Source: Atlantibacter subterraneus
Lineage (GTDB): Bacteria > Pseudomonadota > Gammaproteobacteria > Enterobacterales > Enterobacteriaceae
Length of the DNA: 64,000 bases
Direction: 5' to 3'
Assembly: GCF_007570865.1 (NCBI RefSeq)
Contig: NZ_VLPS01000012.1
Coordinates: forward strand, 1-64,000
Made by a program: the position numbers and the translations under genes
The notes under the pieces: model-generated
Told to the model about the DNA's origin: nothing
The model's input: the letters and a program-made list of their open reading frames with translations, nothing else
The model's database searches: none
Part shown: piece by piece, positions 52,488-62,874 of the stretch
How the letters are laid out: the number at the start of each line of letters is the position of its first letter
How positions within the stretch are numbered: position 1 is the first letter of the stretch

Positions 52488-52868
52488 TTACAAGCTCCAG
52501 GTCTGGAAACCCTTTACCTCTTTTTCATAAAACCATTTGTTAGTTCGCTGTGCAACGTATATGGAAACAACAAAGCCAAGGAAATTATAACCAACAATTG
52601 CGGCAATGATTTGCACGGCAAAAGCAAGAAAAAAAACTAAGATAGCCTTTTTCCATAAACCTAAAATAAACAAGTAAATAAAAGAAAAGAAAAAGGCGTA
52701 GAAGTTCATTCCGATCGTAGCCTTTTGTCTGAATGTTAATTCTTTAATGGCTTTTTTATATTCTGGTTTAACACTCCAGAACCCAGGAAAACCATACCGC
52801 TCATAAAAAGAGAATCGATATTTCCATTTTTCACTCAGAGACCCATCTTCTATATAATTACTGCTCAT
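52488..52868 (-). CDS. yigF: YigF-like inner-membrane protein (DUF2628-like)
   Basis: 126 residues. A charged N-terminal segment rich in aromatic residues (SEKWKYRFSFYERYG) is followed by two to three hydrophobic segments (about 55-75, 76-100). Size, topology and position next to corA fit E. coli YigF, a membrane protein of unknown function with a DUF2628-like layout. The DNA is AT-rich. It lies 15 bp downstream of the yigG-like gene on the same strand. Confidence 0.7.
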   Translation of the reverse strand: MSSNYIEDGSLSEKWKYRFSFYERYGFPGFWSVKPEYKKAIKELTFRQKATIGMNFYAFFFSFIYLFILGLWKKAILVFFLAFAVQIIAAIVGYNFLGFVVSIYVAQRTNKWFYEKEVKGFQTWSL

Positions 52869-52883
52869 ACAAACTCCATTTGA

Positions 52884-53261
52884 TCATTCATCAGGTTGCT
52901 CAGTAGGGGCTATTACTAATACTAAAAAGTTACTAAAGTAATAACCAAGTAAAGTTTTTGTACCATATCCCTGGCAATCTAGCCCTTCAATAACCATTAA
53001 TACAACAGCGGAGAGGTAAACCAGGAGGGTGATGACGACATAACTTTTTATATATCGAAATCCACTGTCTCTGAGTCGTTGGCAACTCACATTGATAATT
53101 AGATAATGCAACAGAAAGGTCATGAATATGACCCAGAATCCATTGTCAAACCTTGCTGAATAAAATATAAAAAGTCCGATAACAGAATTGATAAGGAGAA
53201 ATAAGAAAAAGTATCGTCTCCTGGAGACTATTTTCGTAGATGAAGGGATAAATATAGACAC
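52884..53261 (-). CDS. yigG: YigG-like inner-membrane protein
   Basis: 125 residues with about four hydrophobic segments (15-38, 42-60, 73-92, 104-119). The short polar loop CQRLRDSGF between the second and third resembles the RLHDIG loop of DUF805 membrane proteins. Position and length fit E. coli YigG, of unknown function. AT-rich like yigF, with which it forms an operon. Confidence 0.65.
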   Translation of the reverse strand: MSIFIPSSTKIVSRRRYFFLFLLINSVIGLFIFYSARFDNGFWVIFMTFLLHYLIINVSCQRLRDSGFRYIKSYVVITLLVYLSAVVLMVIEGLDCQGYGTKTLLGYYFSNFLVLVIAPTEQPDE

Positions 53262-53301
53262 AGTTTATCATTCCATGATTCTGGTTTAATTCCACAAAGC
53301 A

Positions 53302-53328
53302 AAGCATGGCGAAGCACCATGCTTTTTT
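53302..53328. terminator. Hairpin between rarD and yigG
   Basis: AAGCATGG/CCATGCTT with a 7-base loop is followed by TTTTTT on the plus strand. On the minus strand, where rarD transcription arrives, it is followed by TGCTTTG, so it is a moderate terminator of rarD. Confidence 0.6.
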
Positions 53329-53366
53329 CAAGTCATGGCGCTTATTTTAAGAAAAAATCAGGATGG

Positions 53367-54257
53367 TTATTTTTTAATTCTGCGCTGCGTATACACCGCA
53401 TCCATCACAAAAATCGCCAGTGCGACCCAGATAAACGCGAAGGTGACCATTTTATCTTTGCCCGGGATTTCATCGTAAAACACCACCGCCAGCATAAACA
53501 TCAGCGTCGGCCCGATGTACTGGAAGAAACCCAGCGTGGAGAGGCGCAAACGTGTGGCGGCAGCGGTAAAGCACAGCAGCGGAATCGTTGTGACAATGCC
53601 TGCCGCCATCAGCTCGAGATTCAGCGTCAGCGAGTTCGCGCCCATATGGCTGGTTGGGCTGTCGGCAATGCCAAACAGGTAAATCGCGGCGACAGGCAGC
53701 AGCCACAGCGTTTCGACCAGCATGCCGGTTTGCGCGTCCACCATAATTTTCTTACGCAGCAGCCCGTAAAGCGCGAAGCTGAACGCCAGCGCCAGCGCGA
53801 TGATCGGCAGGGAACCAAAGGTCCAGAGCTGCACCAGCACGCCGCAGGCGGCCAGGCCGACGGCAATCCACTGCATACGGCGAAAACGTTCGCCGAGGAA
53901 AATCATCCCCAGCAGGATATTCACCAGCGGGTTGATAAAGTAACCCAGGCTGGCTTCCAGCAGATGATGATTATTCACCGCCCAAATAAATAGCAGCCAG
54001 TTACCGCCGATCAGCACGGCGCTTAACGCCAGTGCGAGCACTTTCTTCGGCGTCTCAAACAGGCGCTTCAGGCCGCTCCACTGGCGGCTAACAGAAATCA
54101 GCGCCACCATAAAGAAGAATGACCAGATGACGCGGTGAGTCAGGATTTCATCGGCGGGAACGAAGTCGATCAGCTTGAAATACGCCGGGGCTATCCCCCA
54201 AATAAAATAAGCGGCAAGGGCGAAAAGAACCCCTTGCCGCGTCTGTTTTGCATCCAT
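53367..54257 (-). CDS. rarD: EamA-family transporter RarD
   Basis: A 296-residue drug/metabolite-transporter-superfamily protein with about ten TM segments. It begins MDAKQTRQGVLFALAAYFIWGIAPAYFK. It is annotated as a chloramphenicol-sensitivity protein in E. coli, with no proven substrate. This is the intact copy; its 3' portion is repeated in degraded form at 51959-52179. Confidence 0.94.
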   Translation of the reverse strand: MDAKQTRQGVLFALAAYFIWGIAPAYFKLIDFVPADEILTHRVIWSFFFMVALISVSRQWSGLKRLFETPKKVLALALSAVLIGGNWLLFIWAVNNHHLLEASLGYFINPLVNILLGMIFLGERFRRMQWIAVGLAACGVLVQLWTFGSLPIIALALAFSFALYGLLRKKIMVDAQTGMLVETLWLLPVAAIYLFGIADSPTSHMGANSLTLNLELMAAGIVTTIPLLCFTAAATRLRLSTLGFFQYIGPTLMFMLAVVFYDEIPGKDKMVTFAFIWVALAIFVMDAVYTQRRIKK

Positions 54258-54307
54258 TAGTCACGCCCGTTATCAAAAAGTGAATGCATTTTAACAGCTA
54301 ATACTAT

Positions 54308-54778
54308 TTAACCAACCATATAGGTTGCTGTTGCGCTGGCGATATACACTTGCTCTTCGTTATGCAATTCCACTCGCGCTACGGCGACTTTATTACCGGC
54401 GCGCAGCAGGCTGCTGGTGGCGGTAAAGCGGGTGCCTCGGCCTGGGCGTAAATAATCGACGCGTAAATCAATAGTTCCCATGCGCGATAAACGCTGGCGC
54501 AGCTCTTCTTCGGTAATGGTTTCATGTCGGGCCAGAGTGCTGCCTACACACACCAGACCGGCCGCGACATCCAGCGCAGACGCGATAACGCCGCCGTGCA
54601 GAATGCTTTGCGCCCAGTTTCCGACCATCATCGGCTGGTTATTAAAGCAAAGCTCCGCATAGTCTTTTTCATAGCGCATCAGCTCCAGGCCCAGCGTGCG
54701 GTTGAACGGCATGTGATAAACAAAAATCTCGCCGACCAGTTGGAGCGCGGCTTCGTTAGTCAAAATCGTAGGGGACAT
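54308..54778 (-). CDS. yigI: YigI, hotdog-fold acyl-CoA thioesterase
   Basis: A 156-residue PaaI-type thioesterase. The hotdog core contains [22 protein letters not shown], with the family HGG motif. E. coli YigI is reported as a medium/long-chain acyl-CoA thioesterase. The ATG at 54778 has AGGAAGGA just upstream and gives [12 protein letters not shown], close to the E. coli start; a further ATG at 54793 lies within that ribosome site region. Confidence 0.92.
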   Translation of the reverse strand: MSPTILTNEAALQLVGEIFVYHMPFNRTLGLELMRYEKDYAELCFNNQPMMVGNWAQSILHGGVIASALDVAAGLVCVGSTLARHETITEEELRQRLSRMGTIDLRVDYLRPGRGTRFTATSSLLRAGNKVAVARVELHNEEQVYIASATATYMVG

Positions 54779-54948
54779 CGGTTCCTTCCTCATCAGGACC
54801 TGTTGTTAAATTGTTGTTGATTTTATGCTTATTTTTTGTTGTTTTCCAGATTCAGAAACCAGGACTAAGCAGTCGATAAATAAAAAGGTAGAATGTAATC
54901 CGGATAATAATTCAGCGGTTTTTTGATTTGTTCAGGAGAACAGGCCAC

Positions 54949-55818
54949 ATGGGCAAATTTCTGGGTTGGGTTGGGGGCGTATTTTTATTGCCGGGGGCGG
55001 CGTTGGCGCAGGAAGCCGTTGTTCAGGAAGTGCACGATACGCCCGCGGTTCGCGGCAGCATTATCGCGAATATGCTTCAGGAGCACGATAATCCGTTTAC
55101 GCTTTACCCCTATGAGTCAAATTACCTGATCTACACGGTCACGGACGATCTGAATAAAGAAGCCATCGAAACCTATAATTGGTCCGATAATGCTCGCAAA
55201 GATGAAGTAAAGTTTCAGTTAAGTCTGGCGTTTCCACTATGGCGCGGTATCCTCGGCCCTAACTCGGTGTTGGGCGGCTCCTATACCCAGCGCTCATGGT
55301 GGCAGCTTTCCAACAGCGGCGAGTCTTCACCGTTCCGTGAAACCAACTATGAGCCGCAGGCATTTTTAGGCTTCGCCACCGATTATCATTTTGCCGGCTG
55401 GACGCTGCGCGACGTTGAGTTTGGTTACAATCACCAGTCCAACGGTCGTTCAGACCCGACTTCACGTAGCTGGAACCGAATCTATACTCGCCTGATGGCG
55501 CAAAACAACAACTGGCTGGTGGAAGTGAAGCCCTGGTACGTGATGGGTAACACCGATGACAACCCGGATATCACCAAATATATGGGTTATTACCAGCTGA
55601 AAATTGGTTATCAGTTGGGCGATGCGATCCTGAGTGCGAAAGGACAGTACAACTGGAATACCGGCTACGGTGGCGCAGAACTTGGCTTCAGTTATCCGGT
55701 AACGAGGCACGTTCGCCTTTATACTCAGCTGTACAGCGGTTATGGCGAGTCGCTTATCGACTACAACTTTAACCAGACCCGCTTCGGCGTGGGCGTAATG
55801 CTTAACGATCTGTTCTAA
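54949..55818 (+). CDS. pldA: Outer-membrane phospholipase A
   Basis: A 289-residue beta-barrel phospholipase A1/A2 that dimerises with Ca2+ in response to outer-membrane disturbance. The signal peptide is 1-20 (cut after LPGAALA). The active site in [17 protein letters not shown] corresponds to mature His142, Ser144 and Asn156. The C-terminal Phe is typical of outer-membrane proteins. An upstream ATG at 54928 would put extra residues ahead of the signal peptide, so 54949 is chosen. Confidence 0.97.
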   Translation: MGKFLGWVGGVFLLPGAALAQEAVVQEVHDTPAVRGSIIANMLQEHDNPFTLYPYESNYLIYTVTDDLNKEAIETYNWSDNARKDEVKFQLSLAFPLWRGILGPNSVLGGSYTQRSWWQLSNSGESSPFRETNYEPQAFLGFATDYHFAGWTLRDVEFGYNHQSNGRSDPTSRSWNRIYTRLMAQNNNWLVEVKPWYVMGNTDDNPDITKYMGYYQLKIGYQLGDAILSAKGQYNWNTGYGGAELGFSYPVTRHVRLYTQLYSGYGESLIDYNFNQTRFGVGVMLNDLF

Positions 55819-55838
55819 GGGCATTGCAGTTTCCCCCG

Positions 55839-55869
55839 CAGGCGCTGAAAATAGCGCCTGTTTTATTTT
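55839..55869 (+). terminator. Terminator between pldA and recQ
   Basis: CAGGCGCT/AGCGCCTG with loop GAAAAT is followed by TTTTATTTT, ending 16 bases before the recQ start. Confidence 0.88.
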
Positions 55870-55885
55870 AAGTGATGGAGTGAGC

Positions 55886-57715
55886 GTGGCGCAGGCAGAA
55901 GTAATGAATCAGGAGTCGCTGGCGAAACAGGTTTTGCAGGAAACCTTTGGCTACCAGCAGTTCCGCCCTGGCCAGGAAACCATCATAAATACCGTGCTGG
56001 ACGGGCGCGATTGCCTGGTGGTGATGCCGACCGGCGGCGGTAAATCGCTGTGCTACCAGATCCCGGCGCTGGTGAAAAATGGCCTGACGGTGGTGGTTTC
56101 ACCGCTGATTTCGTTGATGAAAGATCAGGTTGACCAACTGCTGGCTAACGGCGTGGCGGCGGCCTGTCTCAACTCCACGCAAACCCGCGAAGAGCAGCAG
56201 GCCGTGATGGCGGGCTGCCGCACCGGGCAAATCCGTTTGCTGTATATCGCGCCTGAACGCCTGATGCTCGACAATTTCCTCGATCAGCTTACCTTCTGGA
56301 ATCCGGTGATGCTGGCGGTGGATGAGGCGCACTGTATTTCTCAGTGGGGGCACGATTTCCGCCGCGAGTATGCCTTATTAGGCCAGTTGCGCGATCGCTT
56401 CCCCAATGTGCCGTTTATGGCGCTGACTGCGACGGCGGATGAAGCTACGCGCCGCGATATCGTGCATCTGCTTGGCCTGCACGATCCCCTGATCCAAATC
56501 AGCAGCTTTGACCGGCCCAATATCCGCTACATGCTGATGGAGAAGTTCAAGCCGCTCGATCAGCTGATGCGCTATGTGCAGGACCAGCGCGGCAAATCGG
56601 GCATCATCTACTGCAACAGCCGGGTGAAGGTAGAAGATACCGCCGCGCGTCTGCAAAGCCGGGGCGTCAGCGCGGCGGCCTATCACGCCGGGCTGGAAAA
56701 CAACGTCCGTGCCGAGGTGCAGGAAAAATTCCAGCGCGACGATTTACAAATCGTGGTGGCGACCGTGGCTTTCGGGATGGGCATCAACAAGCCAAACGTG
56801 CGTTTCGTGGTGCACTTCGACATTCCCCGCAATATCGAATCCTATTATCAGGAAACAGGCCGCGCCGGGCGTGACGGGCTGCCCGCCGAAGCGATGCTGT
56901 TCTACGATCCGGCGGATATGGCCTGGCTGCGCCGCTGCCTTGAAGAAAAACCCGCAGGACAGCTTCAGGATATCGAGCGTCATAAACTCAACGCCATGGG
57001 CGCGTTTGCCGAGGCGCAAACCTGTCGGCGTCTGGTACTGCTGAATTATTTTGGCGAAGGGCGTCAGGAGCCGTGCGGCAACTGCGATATCTGCCTCGAT
57101 CCGCCGAAGCAGTACGATGGTTTGCTGGATGCGCGTAAGGCGCTTTCGACGATTGGACGAGTTAACCAGCGTTTCGGGATGGGCTATGTAGTTGAAGTGC
57201 TGCGCGGGGCCAATAACCAGCGTATTCGCGAGATGGGTCATGACAAATTGCCTGTTTATGGCATCGGCAAAGATCAGAGCCATGAGCACTGGGTGAGCAT
57301 TATTCGCCAGCTTATTCACATGGGGTTTGCTACCCAAAACATCGCTCAGCATTCAGCGTTACAGCTTACTGAAGCGGCGCGTCCTGTGCTGCGCGGGGAG
57401 ATTGAACTGAAGCTGGCCGTACCGCGCGTCATCGCCCTGAAACCGCGCGTGGCACAGAAATCCTACGGCGGCAATTACGATCGTAAGCTGTTCGCTAAGC
57501 TGCGTAAGCTGCGCAAAGCCATTGCCGATGAAGAAAACATTCCGCCATACGTGGTGTTTAACGACGCCACGCTGATTGAAATGGCCGAGCAAATGCCGCT
57601 CAGCCCCAGCGAGATGCTCAGCGTCAACGGCGTGGGGATGCGTAAACTGGAGCGCTTCGGAAAAGAGTTTATGGCGCTGATTCGCAGCCATGCGGATGGC
57701 GACGACGAAGAGTAG
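55886..57715 (+). CDS. recQ: ATP-dependent DNA helicase RecQ
   Basis: A 609-residue SF2 3'-5' helicase of the RecF pathway. Walker A MPTGGGKS (47-54), the DEAH box in [15 protein letters not shown], the Zn-binding cysteines (CRRLVLLNY...CGNCDIC), the winged-helix RQC and the C-terminal HRDC domain are visible. The start taken is GTG at 55886, five bases after GGAG, giving the exact E. coli length; a GTG at 55880 overlaps that ribosome site. Confidence 0.97.
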   Translation: MAQAEVMNQESLAKQVLQETFGYQQFRPGQETIINTVLDGRDCLVVMPTGGGKSLCYQIPALVKNGLTVVVSPLISLMKDQVDQLLANGVAAACLNSTQTREEQQAVMAGCRTGQIRLLYIAPERLMLDNFLDQLTFWNPVMLAVDEAHCISQWGHDFRREYALLGQLRDRFPNVPFMALTATADEATRRDIVHLLGLHDPLIQISSFDRPNIRYMLMEKFKPLDQLMRYVQDQRGKSGIIYCNSRVKVEDTAARLQSRGVSAAAYHAGLENNVRAEVQEKFQRDDLQIVVATVAFGMGINKPNVRFVVHFDIPRNIESYYQETGRAGRDGLPAEAMLFYDPADMAWLRRCLEEKPAGQLQDIERHKLNAMGAFAEAQTCRRLVLLNYFGEGRQEPCGNCDICLDPPKQYDGLLDARKALSTIGRVNQRFGMGYVVEVLRGANNQRIREMGHDKLPVYGIGKDQSHEHWVSIIRQLIHMGFATQNIAQHSALQLTEAARPVLRGEIELKLAVPRVIALKPRVAQKSYGGNYDRKLFAKLRKLRKAIADEENIPPYVVFNDATLIEMAEQMPLSPSEMLSVNGVGMRKLERFGKEFMALIRSHADGDDEE

Positions 57716-57776
57716 TCAAGGCCAGACAAACATGTCAGGATAGTTTCTCTCTTTATTGTTTGTCTGCGAGTCAATC

Positions 57777-58397
57777 ATGTTAACGCTTTTCTTTACGGTG
57801 GCACTGGTTCATCTGGTGGCGCTCATGAGTCCCGGCCCTGATTTTTTCTTTGTCTCCCAAACGGCGGTAAGCCGCTCGCGAAAAGAAGCCATGCTTGGCG
57901 TGCTGGGCATTACCGCAGGAGTCATGGTCTGGTCTGGCGTGGCGCTGCTGGGTTTGCACATCATTCTCGAAAAAATGGCCTGGCTGCATAACATCATTAT
58001 GGTGGGTGGCGGGCTGTATCTGTGCTGGATGGGCTATCAGATGCTACGCGGCGCGCTGAAGAAAGGTGACGCTCCTGCCCACGAACCCAAAGTCGAACTG
58101 GCGCGCAGCGGGCGCAGCTTTCTGAAAGGTCTGCTGACGAACCTGGCAAACCCGAAAGCGATTATCTATTTCGGCAGCGTGTTCTCGCTGTTTGTTGGCG
58201 ATAACGTTGGTAGCGGCGAACGCTGGGGCATTTTCCTGCTGATCGCCCTGGAAACCTTTGCCTGGTTTACCCTGGTCGCCAGTCTGTTTGCCTTACCCGC
58301 AATGCGTCGCGGTTATCAGCGAATGGCGAAGTGGATCGACGGCGTAGCCGGCGCGCTGTTCGCCGGCTTCGGTCTGCATTTGATTATTTCGCGTTAA
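57777..58397 (+). CDS. rhtC: Threonine efflux protein RhtC
   Basis: A 206-residue LysE/RhtB-family exporter with six hydrophobic segments. The family signature LMSPGPDFFFVSQTAVSRSRKEA (about 16-38) is present. The ATG at 57777 gives the E. coli length. Its stop is immediately followed by the stop of convergent rhtB, with no bases between. Confidence 0.95.
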   Translation: MLTLFFTVALVHLVALMSPGPDFFFVSQTAVSRSRKEAMLGVLGITAGVMVWSGVALLGLHIILEKMAWLHNIIMVGGGLYLCWMGYQMLRGALKKGDAPAHEPKVELARSGRSFLKGLLTNLANPKAIIYFGSVFSLFVGDNVGSGERWGIFLLIALETFAWFTLVASLFALPAMRRGYQRMAKWIDGVAGALFAGFGLHLIISR

Positions 58398-59018
58398 TTA
58401 ACTCGGGCGCGCGCTGGCCAGTAGCGCGCCCACCAGCATAAACAGCGATCCAAACACCCGGTTTAGCGCCTTCATCTGCCTTGGCCCCTTAATCCACAGC
58501 GCGATGCGGGTGGCGAGGGTGGCATAACCAATCATCACAATCACATCCACAACAATGGTGGTTACGCCGAGGATGGCGTACTGCACGGTCTGCGGCTGGT
58601 GCGGCACGATAAATTGCGGAAACAGCGCAGCAAGAAACACGATGCTTTTTGGGTTGGTTAAATTCACAAACACTGCGCGCTGGAACAGTTTGCGGCGTGG
58701 CTGGCTTTGCGCCAGAGTGTGTAAATCAATCGCGCCAGCGGCCCGCCACTGCTGAATACCCAGCCAGATCAGATAGGCCGCGCCCGCCCACTTTAATATC
58801 TCAAAAGCCATCAGGGAGCGGGAAAACAGCGCGCCGAGACCCACACCCACCAGTACAATATGGATCGCCAGACCGAGCTGTAGGCCGGTGATGGACGCAA
58901 CCGCGCCGCGGTAGCCGTGGCTCATCGCCGTGCTCATGGTGTTGATGGCCCCGGAACCGGGGGAAAGGCTGAGGATGATTGTGGTGAGCAGATAGGTACA
59001 CCACCATTCGAACGACAT
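58398..59018 (-). CDS. rhtB: Homoserine/homoserine lactone efflux protein RhtB
   Basis: A 206-residue LysE-family exporter with the signature [21 protein letters not shown] (18-38). It is a paralogue of RhtC. It begins [14 protein letters not shown] with a ribosome site GGGAG upstream. It is divergent from pldB, with a 146-bp spacer. Confidence 0.95.
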   Translation of the reverse strand: MSFEWWCTYLLTTIILSLSPGSGAINTMSTAMSHGYRGAVASITGLQLGLAIHIVLVGVGLGALFSRSLMAFEILKWAGAAYLIWLGIQQWRAAGAIDLHTLAQSQPRRKLFQRAVFVNLTNPKSIVFLAALFPQFIVPHQPQTVQYAILGVTTIVVDVIVMIGYATLATRIALWIKGPRQMKALNRVFGSLFMLVGALLASARPS

Positions 59019-59164
59019 GGGAAACTCCCTGAATAAGCGCTTTTATGTCACAATACGCTATACCTTCTATCTTTCAAGTAGCCGACTCGCTGGCAGCGCA
59101 AACAAAGCAAGAGGCCGCATTTTTTCATAGGTATTAACTCCGTTAAGTCAGGGCAGGGCATCCC

Positions 59165-60157
59165 ATGATTGAGCACAAAAATGGATGGTATTCCCGGGAA
59201 AAAGCGTTTGCCGCTTTTACCATGGGCCCGCTCACGGCTTTCTGGCAGCAGCGCGAAGAAGATGAATTTACCGGGGTGGATGGTGTGGCGGTGCGCTTTG
59301 TGCGGTTTCGCGCGGCCAGCCACGATCGGGTGGTGGTGATTTGCCCTGGCCGTATCGAAAGCTACGTGAAATACGCCGAGCTGGCGTGGGATCTGTTCCA
59401 TTGCGGCTATGATGTATTAATCATCGATCACCGCGGTCAGGGGCGCTCCGGGCGTATGTTGTCCGATACCCATCGCGGGCACGTGGTGCGCTTTAGCGAC
59501 TATGTGGACGATCTGGAACTGTTCTGGGAACAGGAAATCAGGGACGGTCCGTGGCGCAAGCGCTATGTGTTAGCTCACTCGATGGGCGGCGCGATATCCG
59601 CGCTGTTTTTAGAGCGCCGGCCGGACGCGTTTGACGCCATCGCCTTCTGCGCGCCGATGTTTGGTATTGTGCTGCGTCTTCCCGACTGGATGGTGCGCCA
59701 AATCCTCGACTGGGCGGAAGGTCACCAGCGTATCCGGGAAGGGTATGCTATTGGCACTGGCCGCTGGCGCGCGTTGCCGTTTGCGATTAACGTGTTGACC
59801 CACAGCCGGCAGCGCTATCGCCGCAATCTGCGTTTCTACGCCGATGAACCGACGTTACGCGTAGGCGGGCCGACATACCATTGGGTAAGGGAAGGTATCC
59901 TTGCCGGAGAGCAGGTTTTAGCAGGGGCCACTGCGATGACCACGCCGACATTGCTTCTCCAGGCAGAAGAAGAACGTGTGGTGGATAACCGCATGCACGA
60001 TCGCTTCTGTGACATTCGGGCCGCGGCGGGCCATCCCTGTTGGGGGGGTAAACCTTTCGTCATTAACGGCGCGTACCATGAGATCCTGTTTGAAAAGGAC
60101 GCTATGCGCGCCGAGGCGCTGAATGCCATCGTCGACTTTTTCGATGCGCATGATTAA
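59165..60157 (+). CDS. pldB: Lysophospholipase L2
   Basis: A 330-residue alpha/beta-hydrolase with nucleophile Ser139 in AHSMGGA and the conserved IDHRGQGRSGR loop. It hydrolyses lysophospholipids, matching PldA function. It is about ten residues shorter at the C-terminus than E. coli PldB (340). yigL follows 47 bp downstream. Confidence 0.95.
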   Translation: MIEHKNGWYSREKAFAAFTMGPLTAFWQQREEDEFTGVDGVAVRFVRFRAASHDRVVVICPGRIESYVKYAELAWDLFHCGYDVLIIDHRGQGRSGRMLSDTHRGHVVRFSDYVDDLELFWEQEIRDGPWRKRYVLAHSMGGAISALFLERRPDAFDAIAFCAPMFGIVLRLPDWMVRQILDWAEGHQRIREGYAIGTGRWRALPFAINVLTHSRQRYRRNLRFYADEPTLRVGGPTYHWVREGILAGEQVLAGATAMTTPTLLLQAEEERVVDNRMHDRFCDIRAAAGHPCWGGKPFVINGAYHEILFEKDAMRAEALNAIVDFFDAHD

Positions 60158-60204
60158 TTACTGGCGGTCAGGCCGCCTGTTACCAACCAGAGGTTATTAT
60201 TTTT

Positions 60205-61011
60205 ATGTATCAGGTCGTTGCGTCTGATTTAGACGGTACACTCTTATCCCCTGACCACACCCTGTCGCCTTTCGCGAAAGAGACGCTGAAACTGCTGACG
60301 GCTCGCGGCATTAACTTTGTGTTTGCGACCGGGCGTCACCATGTCGACGTGGCCCAAATCCGCGATAACCTTGAAATCAAGGCCTACATGATCACCTCCA
60401 ACGGCGCGCGGGTGCATGATACCGATGGCAATCTGGTGTTCAGCCACAACCTGGATCGCGATATCGCCGCCGATCTGTTTGGCGTGGTGCACACCAACCC
60501 GGATATCGTAACCAACGTGTATCGTAACGATGACTGGTTTATGAACCGCCACCGTCCGGACGAGATGAAGTACTTCCGCGAGGCCGTGTTTAAATACACC
60601 CTGTTTGAACCCGGCGTGCTGGAGCCGGAAGGCATCAGCAAAGTGTTCTTCACCTGCGATGACCACAAAAAACTGCTGCCGCTGGAGCAGGCGATTAATG
60701 CGCGCTGGGGCGATCGGGTTAACGTCAGCTTCTCAACGTTAACCTGCCTGGAAGTGATGGCGGGCGGCGTATCCAAAGGCCATGCGCTGGAGGCGGTATC
60801 TAAAGCCATGGGCTACTCCCTGAAAGAGTGCATCGCCTTTGGTGACGGGATGAACGATGCCGAAATGCTGTCGATGGCAGGTAAAGGCTGCATTATGGCT
60901 AACGCGCACCAGCGCCTGAAAGATCTGCTGCCGACGCTGGAAGTGATTGGCACCAATGGTGAAAATGCGGTCCCGCACTATCTGCGTCGGTTATTCCTTA
61001 ACGAAGCGTAA
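60205..61011 (+). CDS. yigL: HAD-family sugar phosphatase / PLP phosphatase YigL
   Basis: A 268-residue Cof-type HAD phosphatase with nucleophile motif SDLDGTLLS (Asp8, Asp10) and the late motif AFGDGMNDAEML. The E. coli enzyme dephosphorylates PLP and sugar phosphates. In Salmonella and E. coli yigL expression is raised by the sRNA SgrS, which stabilises a pldB-yigL mRNA, during sugar-phosphate stress; the pldB-yigL order needed for that is kept here. Confidence 0.95.
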   Translation: MYQVVASDLDGTLLSPDHTLSPFAKETLKLLTARGINFVFATGRHHVDVAQIRDNLEIKAYMITSNGARVHDTDGNLVFSHNLDRDIAADLFGVVHTNPDIVTNVYRNDDWFMNRHRPDEMKYFREAVFKYTLFEPGVLEPEGISKVFFTCDDHKKLLPLEQAINARWGDRVNVSFSTLTCLEVMAGGVSKGHALEAVSKAMGYSLKECIAFGDGMNDAEMLSMAGKGCIMANAHQRLKDLLPTLEVIGTNGENAVPHYLRRLFLNEA

Positions 61012-61022
61012 GCAGTACGGAT

Positions 61023-61051
61023 GACGAGTGGTTTCTATTTGACCACTCGTC
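61023..61051. terminator. Hairpin after yigL
   Basis: GACGAGTGGT/ACCACTCGTC is a perfect 10-bp stem with a 9-base loop and no T-run. It is a likely 3' end-stabiliser or weak terminator of pldB-yigL. Confidence 0.5.
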
Positions 61052-61133
61052 AACTAAATACCCAAGCTCACGTCATTCACTCTCGCTACAATGCGGTTTT
61101 ATGCTGGAAACGGGTATTCCCGGGGAAAACATT

Positions 61134-62033
61134 GTGCCGCTACTCATTATCACCACTATTCTGTGGGCCTTTTCCTTTAGCCTGATTGGCGAATACCTTG
61201 CCGGGCATGTCGACAGCTATTTTTCCGTGCTGATGCGCGTTGGATTGGCGGCGCTGGTGTTTTTGCCGTTCCTGCGTTTTAAGGGTCTGAAACCCAAAGT
61301 TATCGCGCTGTATATGCTGGTGGGCGCGCTCCAGCTGGGCGTGATGTACCTGTTCAGCTTCCGCGCTTATCTTTATCTGACGGTTTCCGAGTTTTTGCTG
61401 TTTACCGTCCTGACGCCGCTGTATATCACGCTGATTTACGACCTGCTCAGCCGCCGCCCGCTGCGCTGGGGCTATGCGTTCAGCGCACTACTGGCAGTGA
61501 TTGGCGCGGCGATTATTCGTTACGATCAGCTCAGCGAGCACTTCTGGTTTGGGCTGTTGCTGGTGCAGCTGGCGAATATCAGCTTCGCGATCGGCATGGT
61601 CGGCTACAAGCGGCTGATGGAGGTATATCCGATACCACAGCACAACGCCTTCTCGTGGTTTTATCTTGGGGCGTTTGTGGTGGCGGGCGTGGCCTGGCTG
61701 ATGTTAGGCAATCCGAACAAACTGCCTGTCACTACGCTGCAATGGAGCGTACTGGTCTGGCTGGGCGTTGTGGCGTCCGGGTTGGGCTACTTTATGTGGA
61801 ACTATGGGGCAACGCAGGTAGATGCCGGCACGTTGGGCATCATGAACAACGTCCACGTCCCGGCGGGGCTGCTGGTTAACCTCGCCATCTGGCAAGAGCA
61901 GCCCCACTGGCCGAGTTTTATTATCGGTGGGTCGGTGATAATGGCTTCGCTGTGGGTGCATCGACGCTGGGTCGCGCCGCGCTCTTCACAAACGGCAGAT
62001 GATCGCAGGCGTGGTTCCGCGCAGAGCGAATAA
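61134..62033 (+). CDS. bioP: Biotin transporter (YigM/BioP)
   Basis: A 299-residue EamA/carboxylate-amino-acid-amine-type transporter with ten hydrophobic segments. E. coli YigM is the high-affinity biotin importer. The start chosen is GTG at 61134, seven bases after GGGGA, giving (M)[15 protein letters not shown] and the E. coli length; an ATG at 61101 is the alternative. Its last 113 bases overlap convergent metR. Confidence 0.92.
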   Translation: MPLLIITTILWAFSFSLIGEYLAGHVDSYFSVLMRVGLAALVFLPFLRFKGLKPKVIALYMLVGALQLGVMYLFSFRAYLYLTVSEFLLFTVLTPLYITLIYDLLSRRPLRWGYAFSALLAVIGAAIIRYDQLSEHFWFGLLLVQLANISFAIGMVGYKRLMEVYPIPQHNAFSWFYLGAFVVAGVAWLMLGNPNKLPVTTLQWSVLVWLGVVASGLGYFMWNYGATQVDAGTLGIMNNVHVPAGLLVNLAIWQEQPHWPSFIIGGSVIMASLWVHRRWVAPRSSQTADDRRRGSAQSE

Positions 62034-62874
62034 ACGCATCGATAACCGGCTGGCGCTGCTCGCCATCGCGCACCGCCGCGTACAGTCGGCTCCACAAACC
62101 CTCGCCCAGGGTTTTGGTCACCACCAGACCCTGGCGTTCAAAACTCTCCACGACCCAGTGCGGCAATGCGGCGATACCCATTCGCGCTGACACCATCTGA
62201 ATCAATAGCAGTGTGTTATCGACGCTTTTCAGCGTCGGGCTAATGCCTGCCGGCTCCAGAAAATGACGCCATACGTCCAGGCGCTGGCGCTGCACCGGGT
62301 AAATCAGCAGCGTTTCCCCGGAAAAATCTTCCGGCGTGATGCGGGGTTTGCTCGCCAGCGGATGATCGGTCGCCAGCACCAGACGCACTTCAAAATCAAA
62401 CATCGGCGAATAGTGCAGCCCGCTGCGCGGCAGGATATCGGACGTCAGCACCACGTCCAGCTCGCTCTGCTGAAGCGCCGGTTGCGGGTCGAAGGTGACG
62501 CCTGATTTGAAATCCATCTCTACTTGCGGCCACTGCTTGCGGAAATTCTCCAGCGCCGGGGCCAGCCACTGAATACAGCTGTGGCATTCAATCGCAATTC
62601 GCAACTGGGACTGTTGCGGCTCATTGCACTCCTGCAGCGCCCGGCTGATTTGCGGCAGCACCTGAGTCGCCAGTTGTAGCAGGATCTCTCCCTGCGGGGT
62701 AAAGCGCAGCGGCTGGCTTTTACGAACGAATAGCTTAAACCCGAGACGCTGCTCCAGATCGCTGAACTGATGAGAGAGAGCAGACTGCGTCTGATGCAGT
62801 GTGGCGGCCGCCGCGGCGAGTGAACCGCAATTCTGCAGGGCCAGCAGGGTCTTAAGGTGTTTAATTTCGATCAT
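61921..62874 (-). CDS. metR: LysR-type methionine regulator MetR
   Basis: A 317-residue LysR regulator that activates metE (and metH, glyA) with homocysteine as co-effector. The helix-turn-helix is in [24 protein letters not shown] (about 18-41). It is divergent from metE, with a 128-bp control region. Its C-terminal 37 codons lie opposite the end of the biotin transporter gene. Confidence 0.96.
   Translation of the reverse strand: MIEIKHLKTLLALQNCGSLAAAAATLHQTQSALSHQFSDLEQRLGFKLFVRKSQPLRFTPQGEILLQLATQVLPQISRALQECNEPQQSQLRIAIECHSCIQWLAPALENFRKQWPQVEMDFKSGVTFDPQPALQQSELDVVLTSDILPRSGLHYSPMFDFEVRLVLATDHPLASKPRITPEDFSGETLLIYPVQRQRLDVWRHFLEPAGISPTLKSVDNTLLLIQMVSARMGIAALPHWVVESFERQGLVVTKTLGEGLWSRLYAAVRDGEQRQPVIDAFIRSARNHACDHLPFVKSAARPSVDAPTAKPLSPTHR

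Noticed and set aside
53319-53993. 224-codon plus-strand open frame
   Set aside because: Antisense to rarD; low-complexity His/Gln/Arg-rich translation, no ribosome site or family.
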